DNA from: an uncultured Roseicyclus sp.
Lineage (GTDB): Bacteria > Pseudomonadota > Alphaproteobacteria > Rhodobacterales > Rhodobacteraceae
Direction: 5' to 3'
DNA: 64,000 nucleotides
NCBI GenBank assembly: GCA_947491935.1
Contig: CANLLF010000001.1
Span: forward strand, 868,001-932,000
Shown: positions 34,596 through 42,948 of the stretch, piece after piece
Layout of the letters: each line of letters begins with the position of its first letter
Position numbering within the stretch: position 1 is the first letter of the stretch
Translations under genes and position numbers: made by a program
Notes under the pieces: model-generated
Seen by the model: the letters and a program-made list of their open reading frames with translations, nothing else
The model's database searches: none
What the model was told of the DNA's origin: nothing

Positions 34596-36236
34596 ATGGC
34601 CAGACCACGCGTTGTCATCCTCGGCGGTGGGTTCGGGGGGCTCTACACCGCCCGCGCGCTGCGCCGTGAGTTTGGCGGGAGCGCTGAGATCGAGCTTATC
34701 ACGGCGGAAAACTACTTCGTTTTTCAACCGCTGCTGCCCGAGGTGGGGGCAGGTTCCGTCACGCCGATCCATGCGACATCGCCTTACAGGTTCCTCCTCA
34801 AGGGTGTGACGATCCGCAAGGCGTGGATCGACAGCGTGGATTTTGCCGCCAAGATCGTGACCGTGTTTCAGGGTGTGCAGCGCCGCCCGACCGAAGTGAC
34901 CTATGACCATCTTGTGGTGGCCCTCGGGCAGGTTGTGGATCTGTCCCGCACACCGGGCCTCGCGGCCCATGCCCTCACGATGAAATCGCTGGAAGACGCC
35001 CGCCGCCTGCGCGCCCATGTGATCGAGCGGCTGGAACATGCCGACATCACCAACCTGCCCGAGGTCAAACGCGGCGCGTTGACCTTCACGGTGATCGGCG
35101 GCGGGTTTTCGGGGATCGAAACGGTGGGTGAAATGGCCGAACTGATCGACCGGTCTCTGAAATACTATCCCAATGTTGACCGGTCCGAGGTACGGATCGT
35201 CGTGCTGGAATTCGCCGACCGAATTCTGGCGGAAATGCCGGAGAAGCTCCGCGCCTATGCGCTGAAGCAGCTGGCAAAACGCGGGGTCGAGGTTCGGTTG
35301 AATACGGGCATCGCATCGGCCACGGGCACACAGCTGATCACCACAGGCGGTGACACGATTGATTGCCGCACCATCGTGGCGACCATCGGCAATGCGCCCG
35401 CGCCTGTTGTCGGGCGGATGGATGTGCCGCTGACCCATGGTCGTATCGCCGTAGAGCGCGACCTTTCGGTGCCTGGCCGTGATAGCGTCTGGTCCCTTGG
35501 GGATTGCGCTTTGATCCCGATGAAAGACAACGCCGAGGCGCGCGAGGATTTCGCGCCGCCCACGGCACAATTCGCGGTGCGCGAGGCCCGCCAGCTGGCC
35601 GCCAACATCGCCCGGGCCAGCCGGGGCGAGGCGACGCAGCCATTCGAGTACACATCCAAGGGGGCCATGGCATCACTTGGCGCACGGCGCGGGATTGCGG
35701 ATGTGATGGGCCTTCAGATCACGGGATTTCTCGCGTGGCTGTTGTGGCGCGCCTATTACGTGGCCTTCTTGCCCGGTTTTCCTGCGAAAGTCTGGGTGAC
35801 CAGCCACTGGATCCTGGATTGGGTCACGCCCCGTTCGCTCGTGAACCTGCGGTCTCACACGCCGCCCGCCGCAAGGTACGTGCATTATGCGCCTGGTGAC
35901 CGGATCTACGAGGTCGGCAATCGCGCGGACGGATTTTATACCGTCACCGAGGGGTTGGTAGAGATCACGACAGAGGATCCCCGCGCCGATCAGCCGCGCA
36001 TCCGTCAGATCGGGCCGGGCGGTCATTTTGGCGAGCGTCTGATCCTTGGCGCAACCCGGCGCGTGGCCTCCGCCCGTGCAATTGAGGCAACGACCGTCCT
36101 CGTGCTCGACCGCGACGAATTCATGAAGCTGACCGACGCGATCCCCCAGATGCGCAGCTACTTCGAAGATCATCTGGCACGAGAGGGGCTGGATTGGCCC
36201 CCGGCAGCGGGTGAACGTCCGGACGCGGCAGAATAG
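34596..36236 (+). CDS. NDH-2-type NADH dehydrogenase fused to a cyclic-nucleotide-binding domain
   Basis: The 546-residue product opens with the FAD loop VVILGGGFGGLY (residues 6-17), has YFVFQPLLPEVGAGSV, the NAD loop VIGGGFSGIETVG near 166, and SVWSLGDCALIP, the FAD-binding C-motif, so it resembles type II NADH:quinone oxidoreductase. A hydrophobic helix (ITGFLAWLLWRAYYVAFLP) could touch the membrane. After it, from about residue 430, is a cNMP-binding-like barrel (YAPGDRIYEVGNRADGFYTV, GPGGHFGERLILGATRRVASARA). The fusion suggests a cNMP-controlled or otherwise gated dehydrogenase. GGAAGGGA lies ahead of the ATG. Confidence 0.86.
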   Translation: MARPRVVILGGGFGGLYTARALRREFGGSAEIELITAENYFVFQPLLPEVGAGSVTPIHATSPYRFLLKGVTIRKAWIDSVDFAAKIVTVFQGVQRRPTEVTYDHLVVALGQVVDLSRTPGLAAHALTMKSLEDARRLRAHVIERLEHADITNLPEVKRGALTFTVIGGGFSGIETVGEMAELIDRSLKYYPNVDRSEVRIVVLEFADRILAEMPEKLRAYALKQLAKRGVEVRLNTGIASATGTQLITTGGDTIDCRTIVATIGNAPAPVVGRMDVPLTHGRIAVERDLSVPGRDSVWSLGDCALIPMKDNAEAREDFAPPTAQFAVREARQLAANIARASRGEATQPFEYTSKGAMASLGARRGIADVMGLQITGFLAWLLWRAYYVAFLPGFPAKVWVTSHWILDWVTPRSLVNLRSHTPPAARYVHYAPGDRIYEVGNRADGFYTVTEGLVEITTEDPRADQPRIRQIGPGGHFGERLILGATRRVASARAIEATTVLVLDRDEFMKLTDAIPQMRSYFEDHLAREGLDWPPAAGERPDAAE

Positions 36237-36260
36237 TAGTTTAGAACGATTCCAGTTCCC

Positions 36261-36289
36261 TTGACTCTGCCCGCCCATGCCCGCATATC
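36261..36289 (+). promoter_or_regulatory. Candidate promoter for nfu
   Basis: TTGACT at 36261-36266, a 17-base spacer and CATATC at 36284-36289 lie 30 bases upstream of the nfu ATG. This is one of the better housekeeping-like matches in the window. Confidence 0.4.
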
Positions 36290-36318
36290 TGAGTGAACCA
36301 GTAAGGAATGGAATCCCG

Positions 36319-36882
36319 ATGTTCATCCAAACCGAATCCACGCCGAACCCCGCCACGCTGAAATTCCTGCCGGGGCAGACCGTCCTTGAAGCCGGAACCG
36401 CCGATTTCCCATCGGCCGAAACATCGGACAAATCGCCGCTGGCCGCGCGCATCTTTGGCGTCGAGGGCGTGACGGGTGTGTTCTTCGGCACCGATTTCGT
36501 CACCGTGACCAAGGCCGACGCCGTTGAATGGGACCATGTGAAACCCGCCATTCTGGGCGCCATCATGGAGCATTTCCAATCCGGCGCGCCGGTGATGGAA
36601 GGCGAAGGTGGCGGCACCGGAGGCCATGCGGAGCACACCGGCGAAGATGGAGAAATCGTGGGCCAGATCAAGACGCTCCTCGATACCCGCGTGCGTCCTG
36701 CCGTGGCGCAAGATGGTGGTGATATCACGTTCCACGGCTTTGATCGCGGCGTCGTTTACCTGCACATGCAGGGCGCGTGCGCAGGGTGCCCGTCTTCCAC
36801 GCTGACGCTGAAAATGGGAATCGAGAATCTCTTGCGCCACTACATCCCCGAAGTGGTGGAAGTGCGCCCGGTGAATGTCTAA
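36319..36882 (+). CDS. NifU-like Fe-S scaffold protein
   Basis: The 187-residue protein has an N-terminal Nfu-N domain (FIQTESTPNPATLKFLPGQ) and a C-terminal NifU domain with DTRVRPAVAQDGGDI and the CxxC motif GACAGCPSST near residue 155, which binds a bridging Fe-S cluster. It delivers clusters to target enzymes. The ATG at 36319 is preceded by AAGGAATGG. The GFA gene overlaps its end by eight bases. Confidence 0.93.
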   Translation: MFIQTESTPNPATLKFLPGQTVLEAGTADFPSAETSDKSPLAARIFGVEGVTGVFFGTDFVTVTKADAVEWDHVKPAILGAIMEHFQSGAPVMEGEGGGTGGHAEHTGEDGEIVGQIKTLLDTRVRPAVAQDGGDITFHGFDRGVVYLHMQGACAGCPSSTLTLKMGIENLLRHYIPEVVEVRPVNV

Positions 36883-37300
36883 CACCCCGGCCCCAATCAC
36901 GGGCCGATGCTATTGCGGGCGGACGACACTCTCCGCCACGGCCCGCCCGAGGACTGTCACCTATTGCCATTGCAGCGATTGCCGCCGGATCACGGGTGCA
37001 CCCGTTGCCGCCTTTGCAGCCTTTGCGCCGCATCAGGTGCAGTTTGCGCCCTCGAAGGGCCCGCGCAAAAGCTTCACCAAGGGCGTGGATCGGTGGTTCT
37101 GTCTCGATTGCGGCACGCAGCTTTGTGCGCGCTACGACTATTTGCCCGTGTACCTTTACGTGCCGATCGGCATTCTTGATCAGGCGGCGGATCTGGTGCC
37201 GGAGGGGCATTCCCATGCCAATAGCACCCTGCCCTGGCTCCATATCCAGGATGATCTTCCCCGCGACCGTGCATCGGGCCGCGACAGGTTGAACGGCTGA
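36875..37300 (+). CDS. GFA-family (glutathione-dependent formaldehyde-activating-like) protein
   Basis: The 141-residue protein has the GFA zinc pattern: RCYCGRTT, YCHCSDCRRITGAP, and FCLDCGTQL. These cysteines bind two zinc ions. Members adduct or release formaldehyde from S-hydroxymethylglutathione, but many bacterial copies have other or unknown roles. It overlaps nfu by eight bases, so the two share a transcript. Confidence 0.85.
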   Translation: MSNTPAPITGRCYCGRTTLSATARPRTVTYCHCSDCRRITGAPVAAFAAFAPHQVQFAPSKGPRKSFTKGVDRWFCLDCGTQLCARYDYLPVYLYVPIGILDQAADLVPEGHSHANSTLPWLHIQDDLPRDRASGRDRLNG

Positions 37301-37358
37301 CCCGCGCCAGCGGGGATTGAACTTGCCCTGCCGGCCATGCAACGGCTACCGGTTTCCC

Positions 37359-37994
37359 ATGATCCTCGGCTTCGACACATCCGGCCCCTATTGCGGCACC
37401 GCTCTTTTTCACGACAGCGACGTGATCGCCGCGCATTATGAGAACATGGCCAAGGGGCAGGCGGAGCACCTGATGCCGCTGATCGAGCGGACGCTGGCCG
37501 ATGCGGACGCTGCTCTCGATGAGCTCACAGCCATTGGCGTCGGGATCGGCCCGGGCAACTTCACGGGAATTCGGATCTCGGTCTCTGCCGCCCGCGGCCT
37601 TGCCCTTGCGCTCGGTATCCCGGCCATTGGCGTTTCGCTTCTTGATGCGCTTGCCTATCAGGCCCCACGTCCGACCCTGACGGTTCTGACCGCGCCGCGC
37701 GATCACGTCTATCTGCAACGTTTCGGCGATGGCGCGGACCGGGCGCCGGAACTGGTGGCCAAAGCCGACATCGCCGAATGGCTGGTCACGGGCATCACGC
37801 TGGTTGGGCAGGATTCCCCGGATCTTTCACAGGCGCTTGATATCCCACATGTCCCGGCGGCCTTTGCGCCCGCTTCCGCGATTGCCCGGATCGCGGCTGA
37901 TCGTGCCCATACATCCCATCCCCGGCCCGCCCCGCTGTACATCAAACCCGCCGATGCCGCACCGTCGAGAGACAGTGGCCCGACGATCTTATGA
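37359..37994 (+). CDS. tsaB: tRNA threonylcarbamoyladenosine biosynthesis protein
   Basis: The 211-residue protein begins MILGFDTSGPYCGTALF, and has the ASKHA-type segments HLMPLIERTL and IGPGNFTGIRISVSAARGLALAL that mark TsaB. It partners TsaD and TsaE in making t6A37 on ANN-decoding tRNAs. Its stop overlaps the start of the acetyltransferase gene (ATGA), the common tsaB-rimI pair. Confidence 0.93.
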   Translation: MILGFDTSGPYCGTALFHDSDVIAAHYENMAKGQAEHLMPLIERTLADADAALDELTAIGVGIGPGNFTGIRISVSAARGLALALGIPAIGVSLLDALAYQAPRPTLTVLTAPRDHVYLQRFGDGADRAPELVAKADIAEWLVTGITLVGQDSPDLSQALDIPHVPAAFAPASAIARIAADRAHTSHPRPAPLYIKPADAAPSRDSGPTIL

Positions 37995-38407
37995 CCCCGT
38001 CACAGATGGCCCGCATTCACGCGGCTTGCTTTGCCCGCGGCTGGTCCTCCGCTGAGCTGGAGACGCTCCTCGCCAAACCCACGACCCGGGCCGTGGCGTC
38101 GGACCACGGCTTTGCCCTACTGCAGGTCATCGCGCCAGAGGCCGAGCTTCTGACCATCGCGATTCTGCCCGCTGACCGCCGCAAAGGCCACGGTCGTGCC
38201 TTGCTGAACCAGACACTTCAGGCGGCGGCCGCCGCCGGGGCAGAAACGCTGTTTCTTGAGGTCGATGCCGCCAATCAAGCGGCCTGCGCGCTCTATCTGG
38301 CCGCAGGCTTTATCCAGACCGGCACGCGGCGGAATTACTACCCACACGACGATGGAGGCCGGAGCGATGCGATCCTGATGTCCCGTGCCCTCGAACCGGG
38401 CACGTAG
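37991..38407 (+). CDS. rimI: GNAT N-acetyltransferase (RimI type)
   Basis: The 138-residue protein has a GNAT core: LTIAILPADRRKGHGRALLNQTL carries the acetyl-CoA pyrophosphate loop, and EVDAANQAACALYLAAGFIQTGTRRNYY gives the C-terminal strands. Because it overlaps tsaB, RimI-type acetylation of the N-terminus of ribosomal protein S18 is the usual assignment; other protein substrates are possible. Confidence 0.82.
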   Translation: MTPSQMARIHAACFARGWSSAELETLLAKPTTRAVASDHGFALLQVIAPEAELLTIAILPADRRKGHGRALLNQTLQAAAAAGAETLFLEVDAANQAACALYLAAGFIQTGTRRNYYPHDDGGRSDAILMSRALEPGT

Positions 38408-38492
38408 CGTCACCCCAGGCACCGCAACCCGGCAAAACCGCGGAATCGGGTTGACCCTTCGCGCGCCCTTTGCCCTTATTCCCCATGAGGAT

Positions 38493-38509
38493 TCCGCAAG
38501 CTATGCGGA
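38493..38509 (+). repeat. Short inverted repeat upstream of the BMP operon
   Basis: Arms TCCGCA (38493-38498) and TGCGGA (38504-38509) surround a five-base centre, 69 bases before the substrate-binding protein ATG. It could be an operator for a regulator of the transporter, but no regulator gene is adjacent. Confidence 0.3.
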
Positions 38510-38577
38510 GTTTGACGTCCGGGGACGCTGGCCACCCATAAGGCCCCTTCGCCCCGCAACCAACCGGGAGACCATTT

Positions 38578-39573
38578 ATGACAATGATGAAATCGCTTCT
38601 TGGCGCTGCCGCCGTGATCGCCATGTCCGCCGCTGGCGCGCTGGCCGACGGCCCTGCCGTGATCTTCGATCTGGGCGGCAAATTTGACCGGTCCTTCAAC
38701 GAAAGTGCCTTCAACGGCGCCGAGCGTTGGGCCGAGGAAACCGGCGGCACCTACCGCGAGATCGAGCTTCAGAACGACGCGCAGCGCGAACAAGCCATGC
38801 GCCGCCTCGCCGAAGCGGGCTCCAACCCCATCGTGATGGCTGGCTTCAGCCAAGCCTCGGCCCTCGAAGTCGTCGCCCCCGATTACCCTGACACGACGTT
38901 CGTGATCATCGACGGTGTCGTGGACGCCCCCAACGTGCAATCCATCATCTTCTCGGAGCATGAAGGCTCTTACCTGGTCGGCATGATGGCGGGCCTCGCA
39001 TCCGAGACCGGCACAGTTTCCTTCGTGGGTGGCATGGACATCCCGCTGATCTCGCGCTTCGCCTGCGGCTATGCCCAGGGCGCCGTCGCGGCCAACCCCG
39101 ACATCACCGTCATCGCCAACATGACGGGCACCACGCCCGCCGCGTGGAACGACCCCGTGCGCGGTGGTGAGCTGACGCGCGGCCAGATCGGCCAAGGCTC
39201 AGACGTTGTGTTTGCGGCAGCTGGCGGCACCGGCCTCGGCGTTCTGCAGACCGCGGCAGACGAAGGCATCCTCTCCATCGGTGTGGACGCCAACCAGAAC
39301 TACCTGCATCCGGGGTCCGTCCTGACATCGATGATGAAGCGTGTGGACGTGGCCGTGTACAATTCGTTCTCAGCCGACACGATCGAGCCCGGCATCGTTG
39401 TGCTTGGCCTTGCCGAAGACGGCGTTGGCTACGCGATGGACGAGTTCAACGCAGAACTGGTGACCGAAGACATGATCGCCGCCGTGGACGCCGCGCGCGA
39501 GCAGATCATCGCGGGTGAAATCGCCGTGCACAACTTCACCGAAGACGGCAGCTGCCCGGTGGACATGCAGTAA
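38578..39573 (+). CDS. BMP-family nucleoside ABC transporter substrate-binding protein
   Basis: The 331-residue protein starts with a signal peptide (SLLGAAAVIAMSAAGALA) and contains the basic-membrane-protein pattern: VIFDLGGKFDRSFNESAFNGAERW, MRRLAEAGSNPIVMAGFSQASAL, EHEGSYLVGMMAG and GGTGLGVLQTA. These bind purine nucleosides. No lipobox Cys is seen, so it is a soluble periplasmic form. The start is the ATG at 38578 or the ATG two codons later. It heads the operon that follows. Confidence 0.9.
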   Translation: MTMMKSLLGAAAVIAMSAAGALADGPAVIFDLGGKFDRSFNESAFNGAERWAEETGGTYREIELQNDAQREQAMRRLAEAGSNPIVMAGFSQASALEVVAPDYPDTTFVIIDGVVDAPNVQSIIFSEHEGSYLVGMMAGLASETGTVSFVGGMDIPLISRFACGYAQGAVAANPDITVIANMTGTTPAAWNDPVRGGELTRGQIGQGSDVVFAAAGGTGLGVLQTAADEGILSIGVDANQNYLHPGSVLTSMMKRVDVAVYNSFSADTIEPGIVVLGLAEDGVGYAMDEFNAELVTEDMIAAVDAAREQIIAGEIAVHNFTEDGSCPVDMQ

Positions 39574-39583
39574 GATCAGGAGC

Positions 39584-39649
39584 GTGCCGAGCCACCCGCT
39601 CGGCACCCCGATCCCGGTTTCGGGCCGCGCCCCTTGTGGTCGCGGCCCG
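39584..39649 (+). terminator. Two stem-loops between the binding protein and ATPase genes
   Basis: Hairpin 1 has arms GTGCCGAGC and GCTCGGCAC (39584-39606); hairpin 2 has arms CGGGCCGCG and CGCGGCCCG (39621-39649). Neither has a T run. In ABC operons such structures after the binding-protein gene usually allow higher levels of that protein than of the membrane parts. Confidence 0.45.
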
Positions 39650-39675
39650 TTCCGTATCCGGCAGAGGACGCGCAC

Positions 39676-41214
39676 ATGACGGCACCCGCGATTGAGCTCA
39701 AGGGCATCTCCAAGGCCTTCGGCCCTGTTCAGGCGAACAAGGACATTTCGCTTTCCGTCCAAAAAGGCGCGATCCACGGCATCGTCGGCGAAAACGGCGC
39801 GGGCAAGTCGACGCTGATGTCGATCCTGTATGGCTTCTACAAGGCCGATGCCGGTGAAATCTGGATCAACGGCCAGCAAACCCCCATCCCCGACAGCCAG
39901 GCCGCCATCCGCGCCGGGATCGGGATGGTGCACCAGCATTTCAAGCTGGTCGAGAACTTCACCGTCGTTGAAAACGTGATCCTTGGCGCAGAAGATGGTG
40001 CACTCATCCGCCCGTCCGTCGCGAAGGCCCGCAAGCTCCTGATCGAATTGGAAAAAGAATACGGGCTGGAAGTGAACCCCGATGCCGTGGTCGAAGACCT
40101 TTCCGTCGGCCATCAGCAGCGCGTTGAAATCCTCAAGCAGCTCTACCGACAGGCCGATATCCTGATCCTCGATGAGCCCACCGGCGTGCTCACCCCGTCC
40201 GAGGCCGATCAGTTGTTCCGTATCCTCGGGCGCCTCAAAGACGAGGGCAAGACGATCATCCTCATCACCCACAAGCTGCGCGAGATCATGGACGTGACCG
40301 ACACCGTATCGGTCATGCGCCGTGGCGAGATGACGGCAACCGTGAAAACCGCAGAAACGTCCCCTGCTGGCCTTGCCGAACTGATGGTTGGCCGCAAGGT
40401 TTTGCTTGAGGTCGAGAAGAAAGCCGCGACGCCCGGAGAGGTGGTCCTTGATGTGAAAGACCTCCGCGTGGTCGATAGCACGGGGGTTGAGCGGCTCAAA
40501 AGCATCTCGTTTCAGATCCGCGCCGGTGAGATCCTCGGGATCGCGGGCGTGGCGGGCAACGGCCAGTCCGAACTTCTTGAGGTTCTGGGCGGGATGATCC
40601 CGGCCACCAGCGGATCCGTCACACTTCACGGGCAACCCATCGACATCACAGGCCGGGAGAGTGACGGCCAATCGCGCCGCAGGCGTGGTATCGGCCATGT
40701 TCCCGAAGATCGGCAGGTCGAAGGCCTGATCATGCCCTATGAGGCCTGGGAGAACGTCGCCTTTGGCTATCACCACGACCCGAAATACCAAGCCGGCATC
40801 CTGATGAACAATTCCGCCATCAAGGCCGACTGCGCCGAGAAAATGGAGCGGTACGACGTCCGCCCACCCAACCCGCGCCTGCCCGCGCGCAATTTCTCGG
40901 GTGGCAACCAGCAAAAGATTGTCGTGGCCCGTGAGATGGATCGCCACCCGGACCTGCTCCTGGTTGGGCAACCGACCCGGGGGGTAGATATCGGTGCGAT
41001 CGAATTCATCCACAAACAGATCATCGCGCTGCGCGATGCCGGGAAGGCCGTGCTTCTGGTCTCGGTGGAGCTCGACGAAATCCTCGGCCTGTCCGACCGG
41101 ATCGCGGTCATGTTCGACGGTGTCATCAGCGGTGAGCGCTTGCCGGAAGACACCAACGAGGGTGACTTGGGCCTGCTGATGGCCGGTGTGACCGAAAGGC
41201 AGGGGGCCGCGTAA
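39676..41214 (+). CDS. Nucleoside ABC transporter ATP-binding protein (tandem nucleotide-binding domains)
   Basis: The 512-residue protein has two nucleotide-binding halves, as in ribose/purine-nucleoside importers. The first has Walker A GENGAGKST and signature LSVGHQQRVE with ILILDEPT; the second has the degenerate loop GVAGNGQSE and signature FSGGNQQKIVVARE. GAGGA precedes the ATG at 39676. The next permease gene starts one base after its stop. Confidence 0.9.
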   Translation: MTAPAIELKGISKAFGPVQANKDISLSVQKGAIHGIVGENGAGKSTLMSILYGFYKADAGEIWINGQQTPIPDSQAAIRAGIGMVHQHFKLVENFTVVENVILGAEDGALIRPSVAKARKLLIELEKEYGLEVNPDAVVEDLSVGHQQRVEILKQLYRQADILILDEPTGVLTPSEADQLFRILGRLKDEGKTIILITHKLREIMDVTDTVSVMRRGEMTATVKTAETSPAGLAELMVGRKVLLEVEKKAATPGEVVLDVKDLRVVDSTGVERLKSISFQIRAGEILGIAGVAGNGQSELLEVLGGMIPATSGSVTLHGQPIDITGRESDGQSRRRRGIGHVPEDRQVEGLIMPYEAWENVAFGYHHDPKYQAGILMNNSAIKADCAEKMERYDVRPPNPRLPARNFSGGNQQKIVVAREMDRHPDLLLVGQPTRGVDIGAIEFIHKQIIALRDAGKAVLLVSVELDEILGLSDRIAVMFDGVISGERLPEDTNEGDLGLLMAGVTERQGAA

Positions 41215-41215
41215 C

Positions 41216-42307
41216 ATGGATAAGATGCCGAAATGGGCCGATGTGATCCTGATCCCGCTGATCAGCGTTTTGCTTGCGCTTCTTGCCTCGGGCGCGGTCG
41301 TGGCTTTCATAGGGGAAAGCCCGGTCGAGGCCATGCGCATCATGATCGACGGTGCGTTCGGGTCGGCTTATGGCTGGGGCTACACCCTCTTTTACACCAC
41401 GAACTTCATCTTCACAGGCCTCGCCGTCGCTGTCGCCTTCCATGCGCGGATGTTCAATATCGGTGGGGAAGGGCAAGCGGCCCTGGGGGGCCTGGGTGTC
41501 GCCATCATGGCGCTTTATATACCGTGGCCGCACTGGTCTCTCGCCCTGATCGGCTGCACCATCGCCGCCGCCCTCTTTGGCGCGGCCTGGGCCGCGATCC
41601 CGGCCTATCTGCAGGCCAAGCGCGGCAGCCATATCGTGATCACCACGATCATGTTCAACTTCATCGCGTCGGCGCTACTGGTCTACCTGCTGGTCAACGT
41701 ATTCCGCGTCGAAGGCTCCATGGCGCCCGAAACAGCGCGCTTTGCCGAAGGTACGCACTTGCCCAGTGCCTCCACCTTCGCGGGCTTTCTGGGTTTCCGC
41801 CCCTCCACGCCCCTGAACGTGTCGTTCTTCGTGGCGCTGGCGGCTTGTGTGGCGGTCTGGCTGCTGATCTGGCGGACGCGGTTGGGATATGAAATCCGGG
41901 CCTTCGGCCATTCGGAAACGGCCGCCGTCTATGCAGGCATCAGCCCGGTGAAAATCACCATGATCGCCATGCTGATCTCCGGCGCGCTGGCGGGCATGAT
42001 GGCGATCAACTCTGTCCAGGGCGAGGCTGAACGCCTGGTCATCGACTATGTGCAAGGCGCGGGCTTTGTTGGCATCGCAGTGGCCCTGATGGGCCGCTCG
42101 CACCCCGTTGGCGTCCTGCTCGCCGCGCTGCTTTTCGGGGCACTCTACCAGGGCGGGGCAGAGCTGGAATTTGAAATGCCCGCAATCTCGCGCGAAATGA
42201 TCGTCGTGATCCAGGCCCTTGTGATCCTGTTCACCGGCGCGCTCGACAACATGGTGCGGATGCCGATGGAAAAGCTGTTCTTGTCCCTGCGCCCGAGGTC
42301 AGAGTGA
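41216..42307 (+). CDS. Nucleoside ABC transporter permease 1
   Basis: The 363-residue membrane protein has about nine spans and matches BPD_transp_2 permeases: FYTTNFIFTGLAVAVAFHARMFNIGGEGQ is the conserved opening, and ISGALAGMMAINSVQG lies in the core. It pairs with the permease at 42949. Its stop overlaps the LysE gene (GTGATG). Confidence 0.9.
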   Translation: MDKMPKWADVILIPLISVLLALLASGAVVAFIGESPVEAMRIMIDGAFGSAYGWGYTLFYTTNFIFTGLAVAVAFHARMFNIGGEGQAALGGLGVAIMALYIPWPHWSLALIGCTIAAALFGAAWAAIPAYLQAKRGSHIVITTIMFNFIASALLVYLLVNVFRVEGSMAPETARFAEGTHLPSASTFAGFLGFRPSTPLNVSFFVALAACVAVWLLIWRTRLGYEIRAFGHSETAAVYAGISPVKITMIAMLISGALAGMMAINSVQGEAERLVIDYVQGAGFVGIAVALMGRSHPVGVLLAALLFGALYQGGAELEFEMPAISREMIVVIQALVILFTGALDNMVRMPMEKLFLSLRPRSE

Positions 42308-42942
42308 TGGAAACGCTGCTTCCTTTCCTGCCCGCTTTCGCCATCGCTTATGGCATCCTGCTGGTCGGCGCCTCTTCGCCCGGGCCCGCCGTTGCGATGT
42401 TGATGGGGCTCAGCCTCAACCAGGGTCGCAACGCGTCGCTCCTCGCGTGCATCGGCATCGCAACCGGCTCCTCCACCCTCAACCTGTTGACGATCCTCGG
42501 TGTGGGCCTGATCCTCAGCCAGGCGGCCTGGGCCATGATGATCCTCAAATTCGTCGGCTCCGCCTACCTCGCCTATCTCGCCTATGGGGCGTTCAGAAGG
42601 GCCGCTCACCCGCCGGAGATCGCTGCTCAAACCATGCCGCGGCAAACCACTTCGGCCCTGTTTGCGAAAGGTTACCTGCTGCAGGTGACCAACCCCAAGG
42701 CGATTGCCTTCTGGCTGGCCATCGCCGCGGTCGGCGCCACGGAGAATGCACCGCTCTGGGTCATCGCGCTTTTTGTCGGCTCCATGTGGGTGATCTCGTT
42801 TGTGTGCCACGGCGCGTGGGCCATCGCGCTGTCGGCCACCCCGGTTCGCGCCGCCTACCATCGTGCACGGCGCTATATCGAAGGGGCGCTTGGCGCGTTC
42901 TTTGCCTTTGCCGCCTTCAAACTCGCCACGTCCCGGAGCTGA
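42304..42942 (+). CDS. LysE-family amino-acid/metabolite exporter
   Basis: The 212-residue protein has the LysE/RhtB opening LLVGASSPGPAVAMLMGLSLNQGR, then FVGSAYLAYLAYGAFRRA and AKGYLLQVTNPKAIAFWLAI, with about six spans. Members export amino acids or related metabolites. It overlaps the permease upstream and lies six bases before the second permease. Placing an exporter inside an importer operon is unusual. ATG at 42307 is an alternative start. Confidence 0.85.
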   Translation: MMETLLPFLPAFAIAYGILLVGASSPGPAVAMLMGLSLNQGRNASLLACIGIATGSSTLNLLTILGVGLILSQAAWAMMILKFVGSAYLAYLAYGAFRRAAHPPEIAAQTMPRQTTSALFAKGYLLQVTNPKAIAFWLAIAAVGATENAPLWVIALFVGSMWVISFVCHGAWAIALSATPVRAAYHRARRYIEGALGAFFAFAAFKLATSRS

Positions 42943-42948
42943 GCCATC

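Noticed and set aside
39370-41343. 657-codon minus-strand frame opposite the ABC ATPase.
   Set aside because: Antisense shadow of a well-defined gene.
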